This document shows, in pieces, positions 22,880-34,417 of a stretch of DNA of 64,000 nucleotides. A program made the position numbers and the translations under genes. Within the stretch, counting starts at the first letter, position 1, and every line of letters starts with the position of its first letter. Under the pieces are notes generated by a model. It was not told the origin of the DNA, did not search any database, and saw only the letters and a list, made by a program, of their open reading frames with translations. Source of the stretch: Hymenopellis radicata (taxonomy: Eukaryota > Basidiomycota > Agaricomycetes > Agaricales > Physalacriaceae); the NCBI GenBank assembly GCA_015501595.1, contig JADNRX010000233.1, forward strand, positions 23,405 through 87,404, written 5' to 3'.

Positions 22880-23382
22880 TAGAGACGGACGCGAGCCTAT
22901 ACTCAAGTATATTCATACTCATCATGCGAATAACTCATGCCTCAAGACCAATACTTACGACTCACGACTCTACTCAAGACTCTACTCTACTCAAGACTCT
23001 ACTCGCGAGTATTCATGAGTCTTGAGTATATAAATACTCAAGTATACTCAAGTATACTCACCAAATTAGACAGTCGGCAGATCTATTTAAGCTAGCAAGT
23101 AGGATATTGAGTCGTATTTATATTAGTAAGGACTTTTGTTGAGACTAGAGGTAAAGATAGAGCAGGCTTACAACATATCTGCTGAGCTATTGCATGTAGA
23201 TGAAGTGATGAGTATTCATGAGTATGAGTTTACTGAATACTCATGGCACTAGAGGTAGATTCGGTACTCACCAAATACTCTAGACTCTACTCTACTCATT
23301 CGCGAGTATACTCTTAACTCACACAATGAGTACACATTTATTCACGAGTATTTTTTATACTCTATACTCGCGTCCGTCTCTA
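22880..23382. mobile_element. hAT MITE, 503 bp, TSD TGACCGGT
   Basis: It starts TAGAGACGGACGCGAGCC and ends CTCGCGTCCGTCTCTA. Perfect flanking duplications TGACCGGT lie at 22872-22879 and 23383-23390. The interior is rich in ACTCAAGTATACTC words. It is inserted into the ACCGGT-rich left end of element B. Confidence 0.88.
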
Positions 23383-23689
23383 TGACCGGTCATAACCGGT
23401 AAAATTGGTTCGTGCCTTACGAGCATACCTGTGCTAAATAGCACAGGCTGCAGTCGCAGTGCACGATACTTTCCCATGCCTCCCGACGATGCGATGTTGT
23501 AGACAACGTCACATCAGGCGCGAGACAATGGGGAAGCAGGAAGGAGAATGTCAGCCACTTGCCGGCATGGTGATGGGGACGTCGCCGTGGTGTTGGTCTG
23601 GCGGTATTGTCATCGACGTCTGGCGGCGTTGTTGTCGTGGTGGGGAGCATGTCGTCATTGTAGGGCCGTCGTTGCCTGCAAATTAAGCA

Positions 23690-24800
23690 CGTTAATCTAA
23701 TAAAGTTAAGTAGTAGAAAAACACGCACCTCGCAGACATCGGTGTCATATCATCTACTCCTCTAGCGTAGGCGCCGTATCGAGATGTCATTGCCATCATC
23801 GTGGCATCTTTGTCGCCGTTGTTGTGCCATGGACGTCGTGGCATCGTGCTGGTACAGCCGTCGTAGTGGTGGTGGAGCTGACGTTGTCGAGAGGTTGACG
23901 GTCGCCTGAGCGTATCTCAGTGCTGCGACGACGACATACAGAAAATGCTGCCTCGCCGGGGCTTACGCGGTCTCGCCGTCATTACTGCTGATAAGAGCTA
24001 AGTCATAGACATAAAGCTTGAAAACCACGCATCTTAACGACGCCAGCGGTCAGCAGACAGCGCGACGTCGAGTCCTTGTCACGATTGTGATCTGCTGCCT
24101 CACCGGGGCTTACGCGTGTTCTCGTCGTCGTTGTTGCTGCCGGAGAGGAAAACTTTGGTGGTGATGGTAGTGTCTTCGTTGTAACAGGGTCGTCCTCTGT
24201 GTTGGCGTGTCGTATCCGGGTTGGGCTGGTGTCGGTGCTGTGGAGGTGGTGGTGGCGGTGCAGTCGTCGTCGCCGTGGAGACGTGGTCACGATCCTCGTG
24301 GTGGGGTAGTCGTCGTCGTCCTGGAGGTGTATTCCTGTGAATGAAGATAAGTTCATGTTGAACAAAACAACGTACCTTGACGATGCCGCCTGTCAGCAGA
24401 CAGCGCGGCATCGAGTTCCCAAGTCCATATTCTGAGTCCTCTGACCCGGGGAGAACCTCCATCATCGTTGTCGGTGATTTGCTGCCTCGTTGGAGGGCTT
24501 ACGCGTCCAGCGGGGCCGCCGGGGCTCTTCAAGCCCGTGTATCCATGGAAAAAGTGAAAAAAAGAGTTAGATTGAAGAAGAAAGACGCCTGGAAGACCCG
24601 CGTCCCAAGGTCGGGTCTTCGGAAGCCAGGCGTCGCGAGATGGTGGTGGTCGAAGGTTGAGATGTGCGTATTCGGATGATCGGACCGGTGCATTTTCAGC
24701 GCCGGAACCAACCTCGGGACACGAACGGTGCAAGAACGAAGCCGTTCTAGCTGCTCGGATATCTCGGGATACATTCCTACAATGTTTCTTACCATCTTTC
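23690..24800 (-). other. Repeated exon-intron-like modules inside element B
   Basis: On the minus strand, blocks ending in a phrase like RCLLTGGIVK or ALSADRRHRQ are followed by GTGCGT or GTACGT donors (near 24375, 24030 and 23727) and short T-rich stretches ending in CAG or TAG. The phrase RVSPGEAADHN precedes each. The same module arrangement occurs in element C (about 49950-50710). This could be a small spliced gene with duplicated exons, or only a tandem repeat with fortuitous splice signals. I recognise no domain. Confidence 0.3.
24584..24634. other. Conserved-loop hairpin in element B
   Basis: Stem GACGCCTGG / CCAGGCGTC encloses CGCGTCCCAAGGTCGGGTCT. The same loop core is enclosed by different but paired stems in the autonomous elements (32601-32659, 37381-37439) and in element C (51805-51854). 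Confidence 0.6.
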
Positions 24801-25089
24801 ATTTTTAGCTATTTTTTGGTTAGTGAAAGGATTGCGTACAAGTAACTACTGAGTTGCTGGTAAGTACTGTTAACATTGAAGTACTTGTGAGTACACGGGC
24901 CATGTATCTTAACGGAAATATATATATACCTATAACTGTGCATTTCTGGGATGCTCTACCAAGCTCAATCGTACAATGTGAAGTAAATACAATATAAAGC
25001 ATGAAGATCAGTCCGCCAACATAGCGAGTTTTCTTACCTTTCGGGGATGGAACGATGATGAAGTCTCAGGATTCACCGTAAGCATGTCC

Positions 25090-25172
25090 AAATGGCCCAG
25101 TGGGTAAAGCGAGTGCTGCTTGATGTCTGGTTACCTTCGAAGTCTAGTGTTCAATACCTAGTTGTGCCATTT
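25090..25172 (+). other. tRNA-like module near the right end of element B
   Basis: AAATGGC (25090-25096) can pair with GCCATTT (25166-25172). The A-box-like TGGCCCAGTGGG lies at 25093-25104 and the B-box-like GTTCAATAC at 25149-25157. The T arm pairs poorly. The module ends 212 bp before the element terminus. A functional tRNA is unlikely. Confidence 0.5.
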
Positions 25173-25384
25173 TGTTACGATCATGACTGATCATAACCAG
25201 TCTTAACTCGGCTACGGTCGTAACCGGTTAAAACTGCTTGACCGGGCTTAACTTGACCGGTCAGCCTGCTTAACCGGTTACGGTTAACGGTCGGGCAAAA
25301 TTCTGGATTTGCGTGACCGGTTCGGTTACCGGTTAACTCAGATTAAGGTCACTTAACCTGACTTAACCGGACTTTCGAACCCTA

Positions 25385-26221
25385 AATCTCTTCATCAAAT
25401 AACATAGTTCCTCTTGTAGAAAGGTTGTAAATGAATACCTAAAGGTAGCCCAGTATACTGTATTATTACAGCATGGTCTTCGCATAACGCGTAACGGGGG
25501 GGTCATTTAATCTTATCAGACCCCGCCGATCACCTGGAAATCCTTATCGGGTTTCCATCAATTTTTTTAAATAAAAATCTGTGAAGACTTGCCTGTAATA
25601 GTACAGTAATTTAGTGAGACATTCATATATTAAATAACTAGAAATGCGAAAATGCTTAAAACAGCACTGGGGACCTATCTATACATAGATCACTGGGTTG
25701 AGAACACTCTCCATATTATAAATAAAGATTTATTACTACTATAAACGATGTAGCAAGACCTTAAGTCCCCTCAATGGCAGGATCCTGTGCTATATCTCTG
25801 ATGGCCCTGGAGCAGTTATCCTGATATATCTCTTGAACCCTTTCATGAAATGACCTGAAAATGATATCAGATATCGCTCTATAGTACTTCTAAATGATAT
25901 CAAAGTCACAAGGCTATAGGATATATATAAGGCCTACTAGAAGTGTAGCGCATTTTTGCGCTCCTAATATCTCCTCCAGTTTTGAAGCTATGACAAAATA
26001 GTTTTGGATTTCTGGCCCAAAAAACTATAAGAAGATTTTCATCACCTCAGCAGCTTGAATCACCACCCTTCTTATATGAGGGGATATCTAATTAGCCCCT
26101 ACGGCATAGGGTGGTGAGCCAATATATATCTAGACTGACACCACTACTCACCATGACATATATTAACAGTTCAACCACCCCCCAGTAGGATCATCCCTAC
26201 CCCAAATTCTTCACGACGACC
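25385..26221. repeat. FB1 foldback fragment with a small MITE inside
   Basis: 25394-25455 and 25609-26120 align with 8150-8640 and 510-590 (AACCAAAAATGCGAAAATGC-like text, ATAAACGATGTAGCAAG). A small MITE at 25456-25608 interrupts the alignment exactly. No gene. Confidence 0.7.
25456..25608. mobile_element. Small MITE, mariner-like ends, 153 bp
   Basis: Ends TACTGTATTATTACAG and CTGTAATAGTACAGTA are nearly perfect inverted repeats. It is an inverted relative of 5129-5282. It interrupts an FB1 fragment whose uninterrupted counterpart is at about 8205-8225. Confidence 0.7.
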
Positions 26222-26600
26222 TAGAGACCTCAACGAGTCATACTTAAGTATGACTCGCGATCCGTCGAGCGAGTACTCGCGCTCTGAAGCGCCTACTCGT
26301 GATCCACCGTTGACTCGACTCGCGTTAATTTGCGAGTCAGACGGGTCGAGTCAGGCGAGTTTGCGAGTAAACTCACGGGTCACCGCACCCAAATCTATTC
26401 ATGCCCGGCGAGCATCCCCGGGCAATGGCACGGGGACACTCAGCCATGCATGAGCACAGACTGAGGGTGCTGGTTGTGGTTGGAGCAGTGATGGTGGTGG
26501 TGGGAGGAGTGTGAGTGCTGGTGGAAGTGCTGGTATGAGTGCTGATGGTGGTGGGATGGTCGTTGTCATTCCAACAACACATTGCTATCCTCATTGACGT
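26222..26600 (+). mobile_element. Truncated hAT MITE of the TAGAGACCTCAACG family
   Basis: The left end TAGAGACCTCAACGAGTC and the next 370 bp match the reverse complement of 20420-20805. The copy stops at CCTCATTGACGT, where a second member begins, so its right half is missing. Confidence 0.65.
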
Positions 26601-27397
26601 TAGAGACCTCAACGACTCAGATCCGGATCAGATCCGCGATCCATCATGCGAGTACCCGTAGCCAAAAGTGCTGATCCGTGATCCTTATGTGATCCGACCT
26701 GCCACGAATCGACGGATCAGACGGATCGGATCACCGAGAACACCGAGCGGGTCGAGTACTCGAGTAAACTCGAGTATTCCACGCACCCAAATCTATTCAT
26801 GCCCAACGAGTATCCCCGGGCAATGGCACGGGGACACTCAGTCGTGCATGATGCAGACTGAGGGTGGTGATAGCAGAGGAGGAGGTCATGGTGGTGGTGT
26901 GGAGGCAAGAGTGATGGTAGATGGTGATGGTGGTGGTGGTGGTAGTGGTGTGGGTAGTGGTGGTGTGGATGGTGTGAGTCGTCGTTGTCGGCTCCATCAG
27001 CGCACCACTCACCGTGTCAACGCGTCATCCTCCCGCCATCCATCATCACTCCATCCACGTCTTCACTCCATCCCCGTCGTCATCATTGTCCGGGAGTCGT
27101 GGTCGTCCGGGAGTCGTGGTCATCTGGGAGTCGTGGTCGTCCGGGAGTCGTGGTCGTCCGGGAGTCGTGGTCGTGGTCGTCCAGAGTCGGCGCCGTGAAG
27201 TCGTCCGTTGCTGCTGTCATAAAGACAGCAGCAAGCCCAGCACTCAGCCGGGGCACAATCCTCACCCCAGAGGCTACCTGACAGTCGTCAGAGTGGCAGC
27301 GGCGACAATCGTCGCTCGCTGGGTGGTGATCGTAGTGGTGGGAGAGAAAGATGAGAGAGATCGAGTTATCGATCAGAGGCTTACGCGGCCTCTCGGC
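26601..27397 (+). mobile_element. hAT MITE of the same family, cut by the left 7.3-kb element
   Basis: It begins TAGAGACCTCAACGACTC with GATCC-type subterminal words. It carries the shared GGCAATGGCACGGGGACA block, GGTGG-rich DNA, tandem GGAGTCGTGGTCGTCC words (27090-27180) and paired mini-hairpins (27278-27315). The family's right end is absent: the sequence changes at 27398 into the hAT terminus. Confidence 0.65.
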
Positions 27398-27789
27398 TAG
27401 GGTTTGAAAGTCAAGTTACGCTTAACCGGTTAAGGTGCATAACTTGACCGGACTTGACCGAAAATTTGACTGATCGCAACGTAACCGGTCACAAACTTAA
27501 CCGGTTACGGTTACCGGCTATGATCCGCCAGAGGTAAACACCTAACTGGCATCTAACTGGCTAAAACCGGTCTTAACTGGTCAAGTTAAGACCGGTTTTA
27601 ACCGGTCAAGACTGTCAACTCTCCACATAAAGGAATATATATTTTGTACCTACTACGAGCTCGAGGAACAGCAAAAAAAACCGGAGAGTACAGGTGAAAC
27701 TAACATATACAAACAGACTGTAATATAAAAATGATCGTAGCAGTCCGTTTCACATATACAAACCACGACATACACCTACGGGGACCAAT

Positions 27790-30700
27790 ATGGCCAACAA
27801 GAAGACCATTGCGAAAAAACGGACAGCACCCACCAAGAAATCGACCCCCCCGTTGCAAACACGGTCGACGACGGCGTCGACCTCCAAGTCGGGCTCCAGC
27901 AAACGTCACCGAGGGAATACGACATCCGAGGTAGATGAGAGTGAAGCCGATGAACCGGAAGCCGCACCCGCGAAGCGTCGCCGAGGAAAGAAGGCAGCGA
28001 AACCCGACCCCGTATCGTCGCCCGAGTCAGCCATGGACGTCGATGAGGATGAAGGAGACGAGGAATCTGCAGATGAGGATGCTCCGGTAAGCTGACGCTG
28101 TTAATAAAGAATGATAGTTTGACTGACCGAGCAAGATCCTCCATGCACGCCATGTTGCCGAGATTGCCAAGATACAGCCAACAAGGGAAGCCGCTGACGA
28201 CTTGAACAGCATATTTGAACCGGTCAAGAAGGTTGTCTTCCGTGGCCTTCATAACGATTTGCCGCAAACAGGACGATTCTGCACTATCTGCAAGTTAGTA
28301 TTATTCTATGGTCGCAACTTCATTTGCTTACCTGGTCGTCAGAGCGAACCCATCCATCGTTGAGGGTAAAGGAGGCCTCCGCGCCGCATTCAAGGTTGGA
28401 AGTAATTCGTCGCTGCGTGTCCATTGTCGGCAGCATTTCGCGGTGTACGAAAAGTACTGCAAGGATAAGGGAATAGAAATCCGCCAAAAAGCGAAGCCGG
28501 CAGATATGGTAAAGGCAGAGGAGGTGGCGGCAAAGAAGGCGGAGGTGGTCAAAGCGGGGAAAGACCCAAACGCGGGGACCTTGTTGGGTGTCTTCAAGCC
28601 GTCGAAGGTTCCAAAGGAGTTTTCAGTGAAATCTGCGGAGGAGCACATTGCGAAGTTCATCTGCTGCACGGATCAGGTAAGTTTGGATTGCAGTAAACTA
28701 TACACGTACTGATTTCAGGCAGTCTCTCGCCACCGCCGACGCCGCCAAATTCCGCAACGTACTCGTCGCCATGCGCCCAGCCACCCGATCTCGTGAACTC
28801 CCCACATCCCACAAAATCATGAAATACATCCATAACGAATGTGTCGCGGCTTTAGAAGCTGACAAGAAATCAATCCAGGTAAGTCAGATTAAAATTTGAA
28901 GCATGCAACTCACCTTTATGACAGGAGGCGCTTGGCGTGGTCTGCTGTGCCGCGGATGGGTGGACCGCCGAAAGACTTGCGCGAAAGACGGGATTCCTCG
29001 GCGTCACTGGAACTTGGACAGTGATTGCGCTCCGCAAGAAGAAAATGCCGCGATGGAGTATCCGCACCGCCGTCATTGGATTCCGAGCAATCGAGGGCGA
29101 CCATAGTGGCGAGAACGAGGGCAGGTACTTTTTCAGTACCTGCCAGCGAGTTGGTATCATCGATGTTGACCGAAAGATCTCGAAGGTCTGTTGGTTTGTA
29201 CGCGTTTACCAGTTCCCTTTGCTGAGTTTGAATTTTTCAGCTTGGTGATCTCACCTTGGATAACGCGCCCAGCAACGGTCCCCTCTGCGTCACGCTCGAG
29301 AAGCTTCACCGCGCACTGGATCTAGGCGATTGGAATGCCGCCCAACACCAGCTAATGTCCTCTTCTCTCTTTCCACTGTGAATATATCTAACTTGCATTA
29401 GGTGTCTTGCACATATTCTCAATCTTGGAATCGAAGCCGTCATGACCGAGATCACGTCGCAGGCCGCCCTCGCTACTACACAAGCCATTTGGGAGTGGGA
29501 TCCTAGCGAGCCCGATAATCTTATACACGGCGACATCGACTGTCTCGCGGCCATTCGGACGTTAAGTGTCAAAATTCAAGCCTCTGGCCAACGGATCGCG
29601 TACTTCCACGGCCTTCAAAACCGAGTTGAAAATGGAGCCTACCCTTTCCTTAATCCTCCATGGAAATACACGTTGGGGAACCGCGTATGGAATGGTTGAT
29701 CGCGCTATTGAACTTTCGAGCGTAAGTCCCTTCTGCGGTCGCCGGTACTCAAGTGTTTACTCACTAATGTTTAGGCCATCAATCGTTTCATTTCTGCAGC
29801 GGACGAGCGCTTTGGCCCCATCACCATCATCCGACAGAAGGGCAAGCCCGTCAAGAAAATTCCTTGGACGGCATTCAAGCTTAAACCGAAAGCCTGGCTT
29901 CGTGTTGTGGATATTCGCGAGATTCTTGCTGTGCGTTCTTGTGTTTTCTTTTAGTTGATTTTATTAATTTTCCCTTAGGATCCGCATGGTATTCAACAGA
30001 GCTGGTCGTCGAGCGAGACACCCACGATCTACAGTGTCCTTCCTGCGTACGAAACGCTCCTCAGAGCCTGGACCATCAAGCGGAACGACCCAAAATACAC
30101 GTTATATCATTCCGCACTCGATGCCGGCTTCGAAAAGTTTGACAAGTACTACAGCAAGTTCGATCTCAAACCCTCTTATATTCTCGCTATGTGTACGTGG
30201 GCTTTTCGTGTCTGATCCTCCGCTCACCTTTATGAATAGTCGTACATCCCAATTACAAGCTTCTCTGGACGGATACGAACTGGGGCGGTGCGGACGCTCA
30301 GAAGGAGGAAATCGCAAAGGGTAACAAGAACGCCAAGAACTGGCAAGAGGAAGCGCGAAAGGTCGTCGAAACTGCTGTGCGTTATGATTCGGATTTCTAA
30401 TGTTTTCAACATTAACCATTAAACAGATGGAAAAGTATTGGCCTCTACGCCTCACTGGGGACTATCTTGGTCCCGACAACTTGGACTCTGATAGCTCTGA
30501 GTCCGACTACGACCAGGACGACGATGACGATGACGACGATGAGCCAGAAGACAAAGGCGATGATCAAGACGTACCCCCTGCTACTTCTTCCCCTGCTCCT
30601 ACTCGTTCCTCATCACCCGCGGTAACCTCAGATGCAGACGAGGATCCTAACGATGCATTTGAAAAGGCGCGCGCCGCTCTCGTTAAGACTCGCGGAAACG

Positions 30701-31178
30701 ATCGCTATAAGTCTTGGGAGTCGGAGCTGCGTGCGTGGACCAAGCGCATGTCGAAATCCGTCACAGCCAAAACCGACTTATGTGTCTATTGGCCGGTTAG
30801 TCCTCCCATCTCATTCTTATTCTTCTCTCTTACCTCCTGATCTAGAAAAATGCTCGTCGTTATCCAACAGTTGCCCGCATCGCCGTCGACATCCTCCCTG
30901 CACAGGCGACATCAGTCTCCTGTGAGCGGTTGTTCTCTAGCAGTGGCGAAACCGCGTCTGTTTTACGCGCGAAGCTGGGCTCGGTCAAGTTTGAAGAGCT
31001 CCAACTGATGAAGGCGCGATGGCGCGAGGACAAGACAGACTTTGCGAAAGTCAACGAGGCAGAAAACGATGAGGTCGTAAGTATTGATCCTTTCGCGGCG
31101 TTACTCCAAGAGGATGAAGAGCGCGCCCTTCTTGATGCCCAGTTGGAGGCCCTCAGTTCTTCGTTCACATCAGATTAA
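27790..31178 (+). pseudogene. hAT transposase, left copy, one frameshift
   Basis: Same 12-exon model as the right copy: exons 27790-28086, 28136-28293, 28343-28676, 28723-28878, 28925-29185, 29241-29356, 29402-29721, 29775-29930, 29979-30192, 30240-30376, 30427-30795 and 30846-31178. Exon 7 has AAAA at about 29616-29619 where the right copy has AAA, which shifts the frame in the middle of the catalytic region. All other exons remain open. The domain description is under the right copy. The 1-nt homopolymer difference could be a true mutation or a sequencing error. Confidence 0.8.
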
Positions 31179-32005
31179 TTCGCGTTCTTTGATTACTTTA
31201 TCACGACGTTCATGTAGTTCTACTCGCGTTATTACCTTAATTTCATCTTTTAATGTTCTTCGAGTTGTAAGAGAATCTAAGCAGAACAAAGAGTGTTGAC
31301 ACTTAAATGAACACGATCATGTAAGACAGATCTGGAACAACTTGATCACTTTCCACCACCATCGTTGTGCCGACTTTGCTGCTTTGCTGCCATCTCCGCT
31401 CCAGCAGTCTACTGCTTCGTGTCCTTCTCCCAGCGTGCCAGACGGACGTCCGGTACTTCGCTCACCATTCGTGCAACGCACTCGGACCTTGGAACACTCT
31501 GCGCGCTAAGCAACAGCGCCGACGAAAGGAGAAGCCTCAAGCGGGTGTCTGAAGAAAAGGGATATTATAGAGAGCAGCAACGGAAGGCAGGAGTGTATAG
31601 CTCGGTGCGTGCTAGATACTGTTTCCACTGATCTTAACTGATTCTTCATGGCAGAAAGAGAGCCCGAGAACGTCAATCCGACACCAAGTATGCGGGTGCC
31701 CGGAGGCGCAAGAATGCTCATGCAGCAACGTACCGAACCGCTCAACGTCGGCGCGAGTACGTTGGCATTCATTCTCGTGCCACGCTCATCCTCCACTCCA
31801 AGATTTGCCGCAAATTCAGAAACCAACATCTCGTAATCGCGTCAAGACAAGCACTCGTATGCGTCCATCCGGACAGTACTCGTGCTTGTCGCCTGTATAT
31901 TTATGTATACTATACATTCCTCGATCATTATCTTCCTTGCGCGGCTGTCCCTCGATCATTCCCTTCTTCACCAACCACCACCAGCACCTCCACCAGCACG
32001 TCCAG

Positions 32006-32316
32006 ATGTCGCCGTCGTCCACTTCCCATACCAACACGCCCGTCGAACGCGCCTTTGCTCGTCTTAAAGGCAGGCTCGCCAATCAACCCTTCACCCAATC
32101 CAACGTTATTGCCGCAATGCGCCTAGCCCAATCGTCCGGCGCACTTAAGGTTCGTGAACGTTGGTCTTCCATTTATCTGCGACTCATTATTCCATTTAGA
32201 ATGCTGCCCAGAACAATCGTTCTCTGGGGATGGAGGAGCTGGGAGAGGAATCTGGGATTGTCTTGCAAGGTGTTGCTACCTCCCACCAAGAGGCAACACC
32301 TGAAGCTGTAGAGTAG
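32006..32316 (+). CDS. Small two-exon ORF of the hAT element, 86 aa, unknown function
   Basis: Exon 1 is 32006-32149, the intron 32150-32199 (GT...TTTAG, 50 nt), and exon 2 32200-32316. The protein starts MSPSSTSHTNTPVERAFARL and has an acidic, Ser/Gln-rich tail ending in ATPEAVE. I see no known domain; residues 12-48 could form one or two helices. It lies between the transposase and dioxygenase genes with the same orientation and is unchanged in the twin. A basic stretch upstream (about 31655-31860; KRARERQSDTKY, then RRRKNAHAATYRTAQRRREY) is open in another frame without a clear start, so additional exons are possible. Confidence 0.4.
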
Positions 32317-32600
32317 ATTTTCATGTATTCTTTCCTTTGCAGCATTCAATTCATGCTGCTGAAATGGGTAGATTTGATTACTGAGCTTTTATTTGTACAC
32401 CTGGGTACCCAAATATGATCTTTACGCTGTGAATCTGATCAAAAGTTTAAATTTTTTCATCTCTTACCACCACGAACGAGGCGTGATGCCTGACCGCCCT
32501 CATTAGCAGCTCTACTCAGTGAGTCTTTCTTTGTTCCAAGGCAGATACTTGCACCCCGGATATCTGGCCGTCTTCGGATGCGCAGCGTGCCTACGCTTGG

Positions 32601-32659
32601 TGGGTATGGAGTGGGCCCGAAGACTCGACCTTGGGACGCGGACCCCCACTCCATACCCA
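32601..32659. other. Conserved-loop hairpin in the left hAT copy
   Basis: The perfect 15-bp stem TGGGTATGGAGTGGG / CCCACTCCATACCCA encloses a loop whose complement reads CCGCGTCCCAAGGTCGAGTC. It sits upstream of the dioxygenase gene start (32722), so it may act in its 5' region. Confidence 0.6.
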
Positions 32660-32721
32660 TCTGCGTACCTCGTATCTGTATTCTCGCCCTCCTTTAGACG
32701 CGTCTCTCTGCTTCATTGACA

Positions 32722-34292
32722 ATGTTTACTGACATACCTTTCCCAGTGCGCCGAACACGTACTGGACGCGAATTCTCTCCCTGGCAGCAGCTTGGGGAGG
32801 CCATCGCCGTAGACGTCGACTTGGACGCCCTTCTTTCGCTTCGTTACGTGGAAATCGCAGCAGCGGGCACCAACGATGATTGTGAATCCGATGTTGAACT
32901 CGAAAAACCCATGGTACGTCTCCTCCCTCTAATCATATATAAATTCTCATTTGTTTGGCCAGGAATCTTCTCTTCTGGATCGTCCGCAATCTTCCTCGGG
33001 CGCGACTATGCAATCAGGCCAGGCGTACCCGTCGCCCACTCCCACTCCTTCATCCGCATCTGCAGACCAGTTCCCGCGTCACCCGCATCCGAATCCGTCA
33101 ACCATCGCCAACGTAACTCACATTCACGTCGTCTTAAGGCTCGCACTCGCGCGCAGACAGATGCTGGAACTTCGGTGAAAGGCGTTGGCCATAAACGTCT
33201 TCGCGAGGCCCATGATCCTATTGTCGTCGACCTTGATGCCCAAGATCTCCCCGCCGCTGAAGGAGGATGGAAAGGCAAGCGCCGCGACCCACCCACCAAA
33301 GCACGCACCAAGGATGACCTCGATGCTGTTCTCTCCCAAGATGGCATGCGCCTCATTCGTTACGTGCCGGGAAGTCGTCCAGTGGTGGATCAGAAGAGGC
33401 GAATGATAGCGTTGATTGCGGGAAAACCCCGCGACGAGGAGAAGTGGACGGCGGTCGAGAAGGGAATTGTTGAAGCCATTGACAAAGGCTGTCGTGGGGT
33501 TACTTTTTCGAAGAAGCTGAGCGAGCACAAGCGCGGGCGTTTCCCTGCCCCGGCGATTGGTATTTCTCATGGCGGTGGTGAGCTGGTGCGTGTTTCTTTT
33601 TATCTCATCATTCCTGTTCTCATATTCCTTAGGCCCCCGGGAATCGTGCACTTTCTGGCGCCGTCAAGGACTTCATGCGTGGTCTCTTGCGCGATCCCTC
33701 CTTTATTCGTCTGGCGGGGTGGGTAGGGCGTACGTTTTTCATTGCCTATCCCTTCTTGTTCTGATAATTCGCAGGAACTTTCGAAACACATAATCGTCCC
33801 ATGCATACCGCCTACGTCTCCACGCTCGACACGCTCACCGCCGCTCTTCCACACCTCCGTCGTAACTTTAGCAATAATCCGTTTGCTTGCATGACCGTCA
33901 ATTGTGGCGGCCGTGTCGTTTGCGAACCACATGGAGACTTCGCGAACAAGCCTGACGGATGGTGTGCCGTCACGCCGTTTGGGCCCTTTGATCATACAAA
34001 GGGTGGCCATATTGTACTGTGGGATCTTAAGCTTGTTATCGAGCTCCCCGCCGGATGCACCATCTATCTCCCTTCCGCTCTCATTATCCACTCGAATATT
34101 CGCATTCGGAAGGGCGAGCGTCGATATTCCGTGACGCACTATTCGGCGGGTGGTCTGTTTCGGTGGGTGTACAACGGCGGGCGAACTGATGAAGAATTCT
34201 GGGCCACAGCTTCCGAAGAAGAGAAAGAGAAGTGGATAGAAGATCGCGAGCGTCGCTGGCACGAGGGCTTGAAATACTTTCCTATTGTTTAA
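32722..34292 (+). pseudogene. TET/JBP-like dioxygenase, left copy, frameshifted
   Basis: Exons correspond to the right copy: 32722-32913, 32963-33585 (or 33589), 33633-33729 and 33775-34292. At about 33064-33066 the left copy reads GACCAGTT where the right reads GACCCAGTT. The missing C breaks exon 2 after about residue 98. At 33633 the left copy reads GCCCCCGGG, one C more than the right; with the canonical GTGCGT donor this keeps the left frame (EL-APGNRAL). So the left copy is damaged in exon 2 but may hold the original reading at exon 3. Catalytic exon 4 is unchanged. Confidence 0.75.
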
Positions 34293-34417
34293 TGTAGTTC
34301 TCTGTATTGTAGTCGTAGTTGTATGTTTGTTCGATTTATTTTTTTTCCATGTCTGTATCTTCGAGGTGTGAGTATCAGCGATTGCTGCTACCAACTGTCA
34401 AGCTGTTATGGCTGACC

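Larger units (their letters stand above)
22707..25384 (+). mobile_element. Non-autonomous hAT relative (B), TAGGGTT ends
   Basis: Left end TAGGGTTTTGAAGTCAGG; right end CCGGACTTTCGAACCCTA, matching the ends of the 7.3-kb autonomous elements. Both subterminal regions are filled with GACCGGTCA / AACCGGTTA palindromes. Without the nested MITE it is about 2.17 kb. It carries a tRNA-like module (25090-25172), a conserved hairpin (24584-24634) and repeated exon-like blocks. No transposase. The flanks (GTGTTAAT and AATCTCTT) do not match, so the target duplication is lost or the ends were rearranged. Confidence 0.75.

Noticed and set aside
32716..33726. A single 336-codon open frame across the left dioxygenase gene
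   Set aside because: It reads through introns 1 and 2 and the 33066 frameshift; the exon model from the right copy explains the homology better.
33600..34394. 264-codon minus-strand frame opposite the dioxygenase
   Set aside because: Shadow of the catalytic exon; no family resemblance, and the real motifs are on the other strand.
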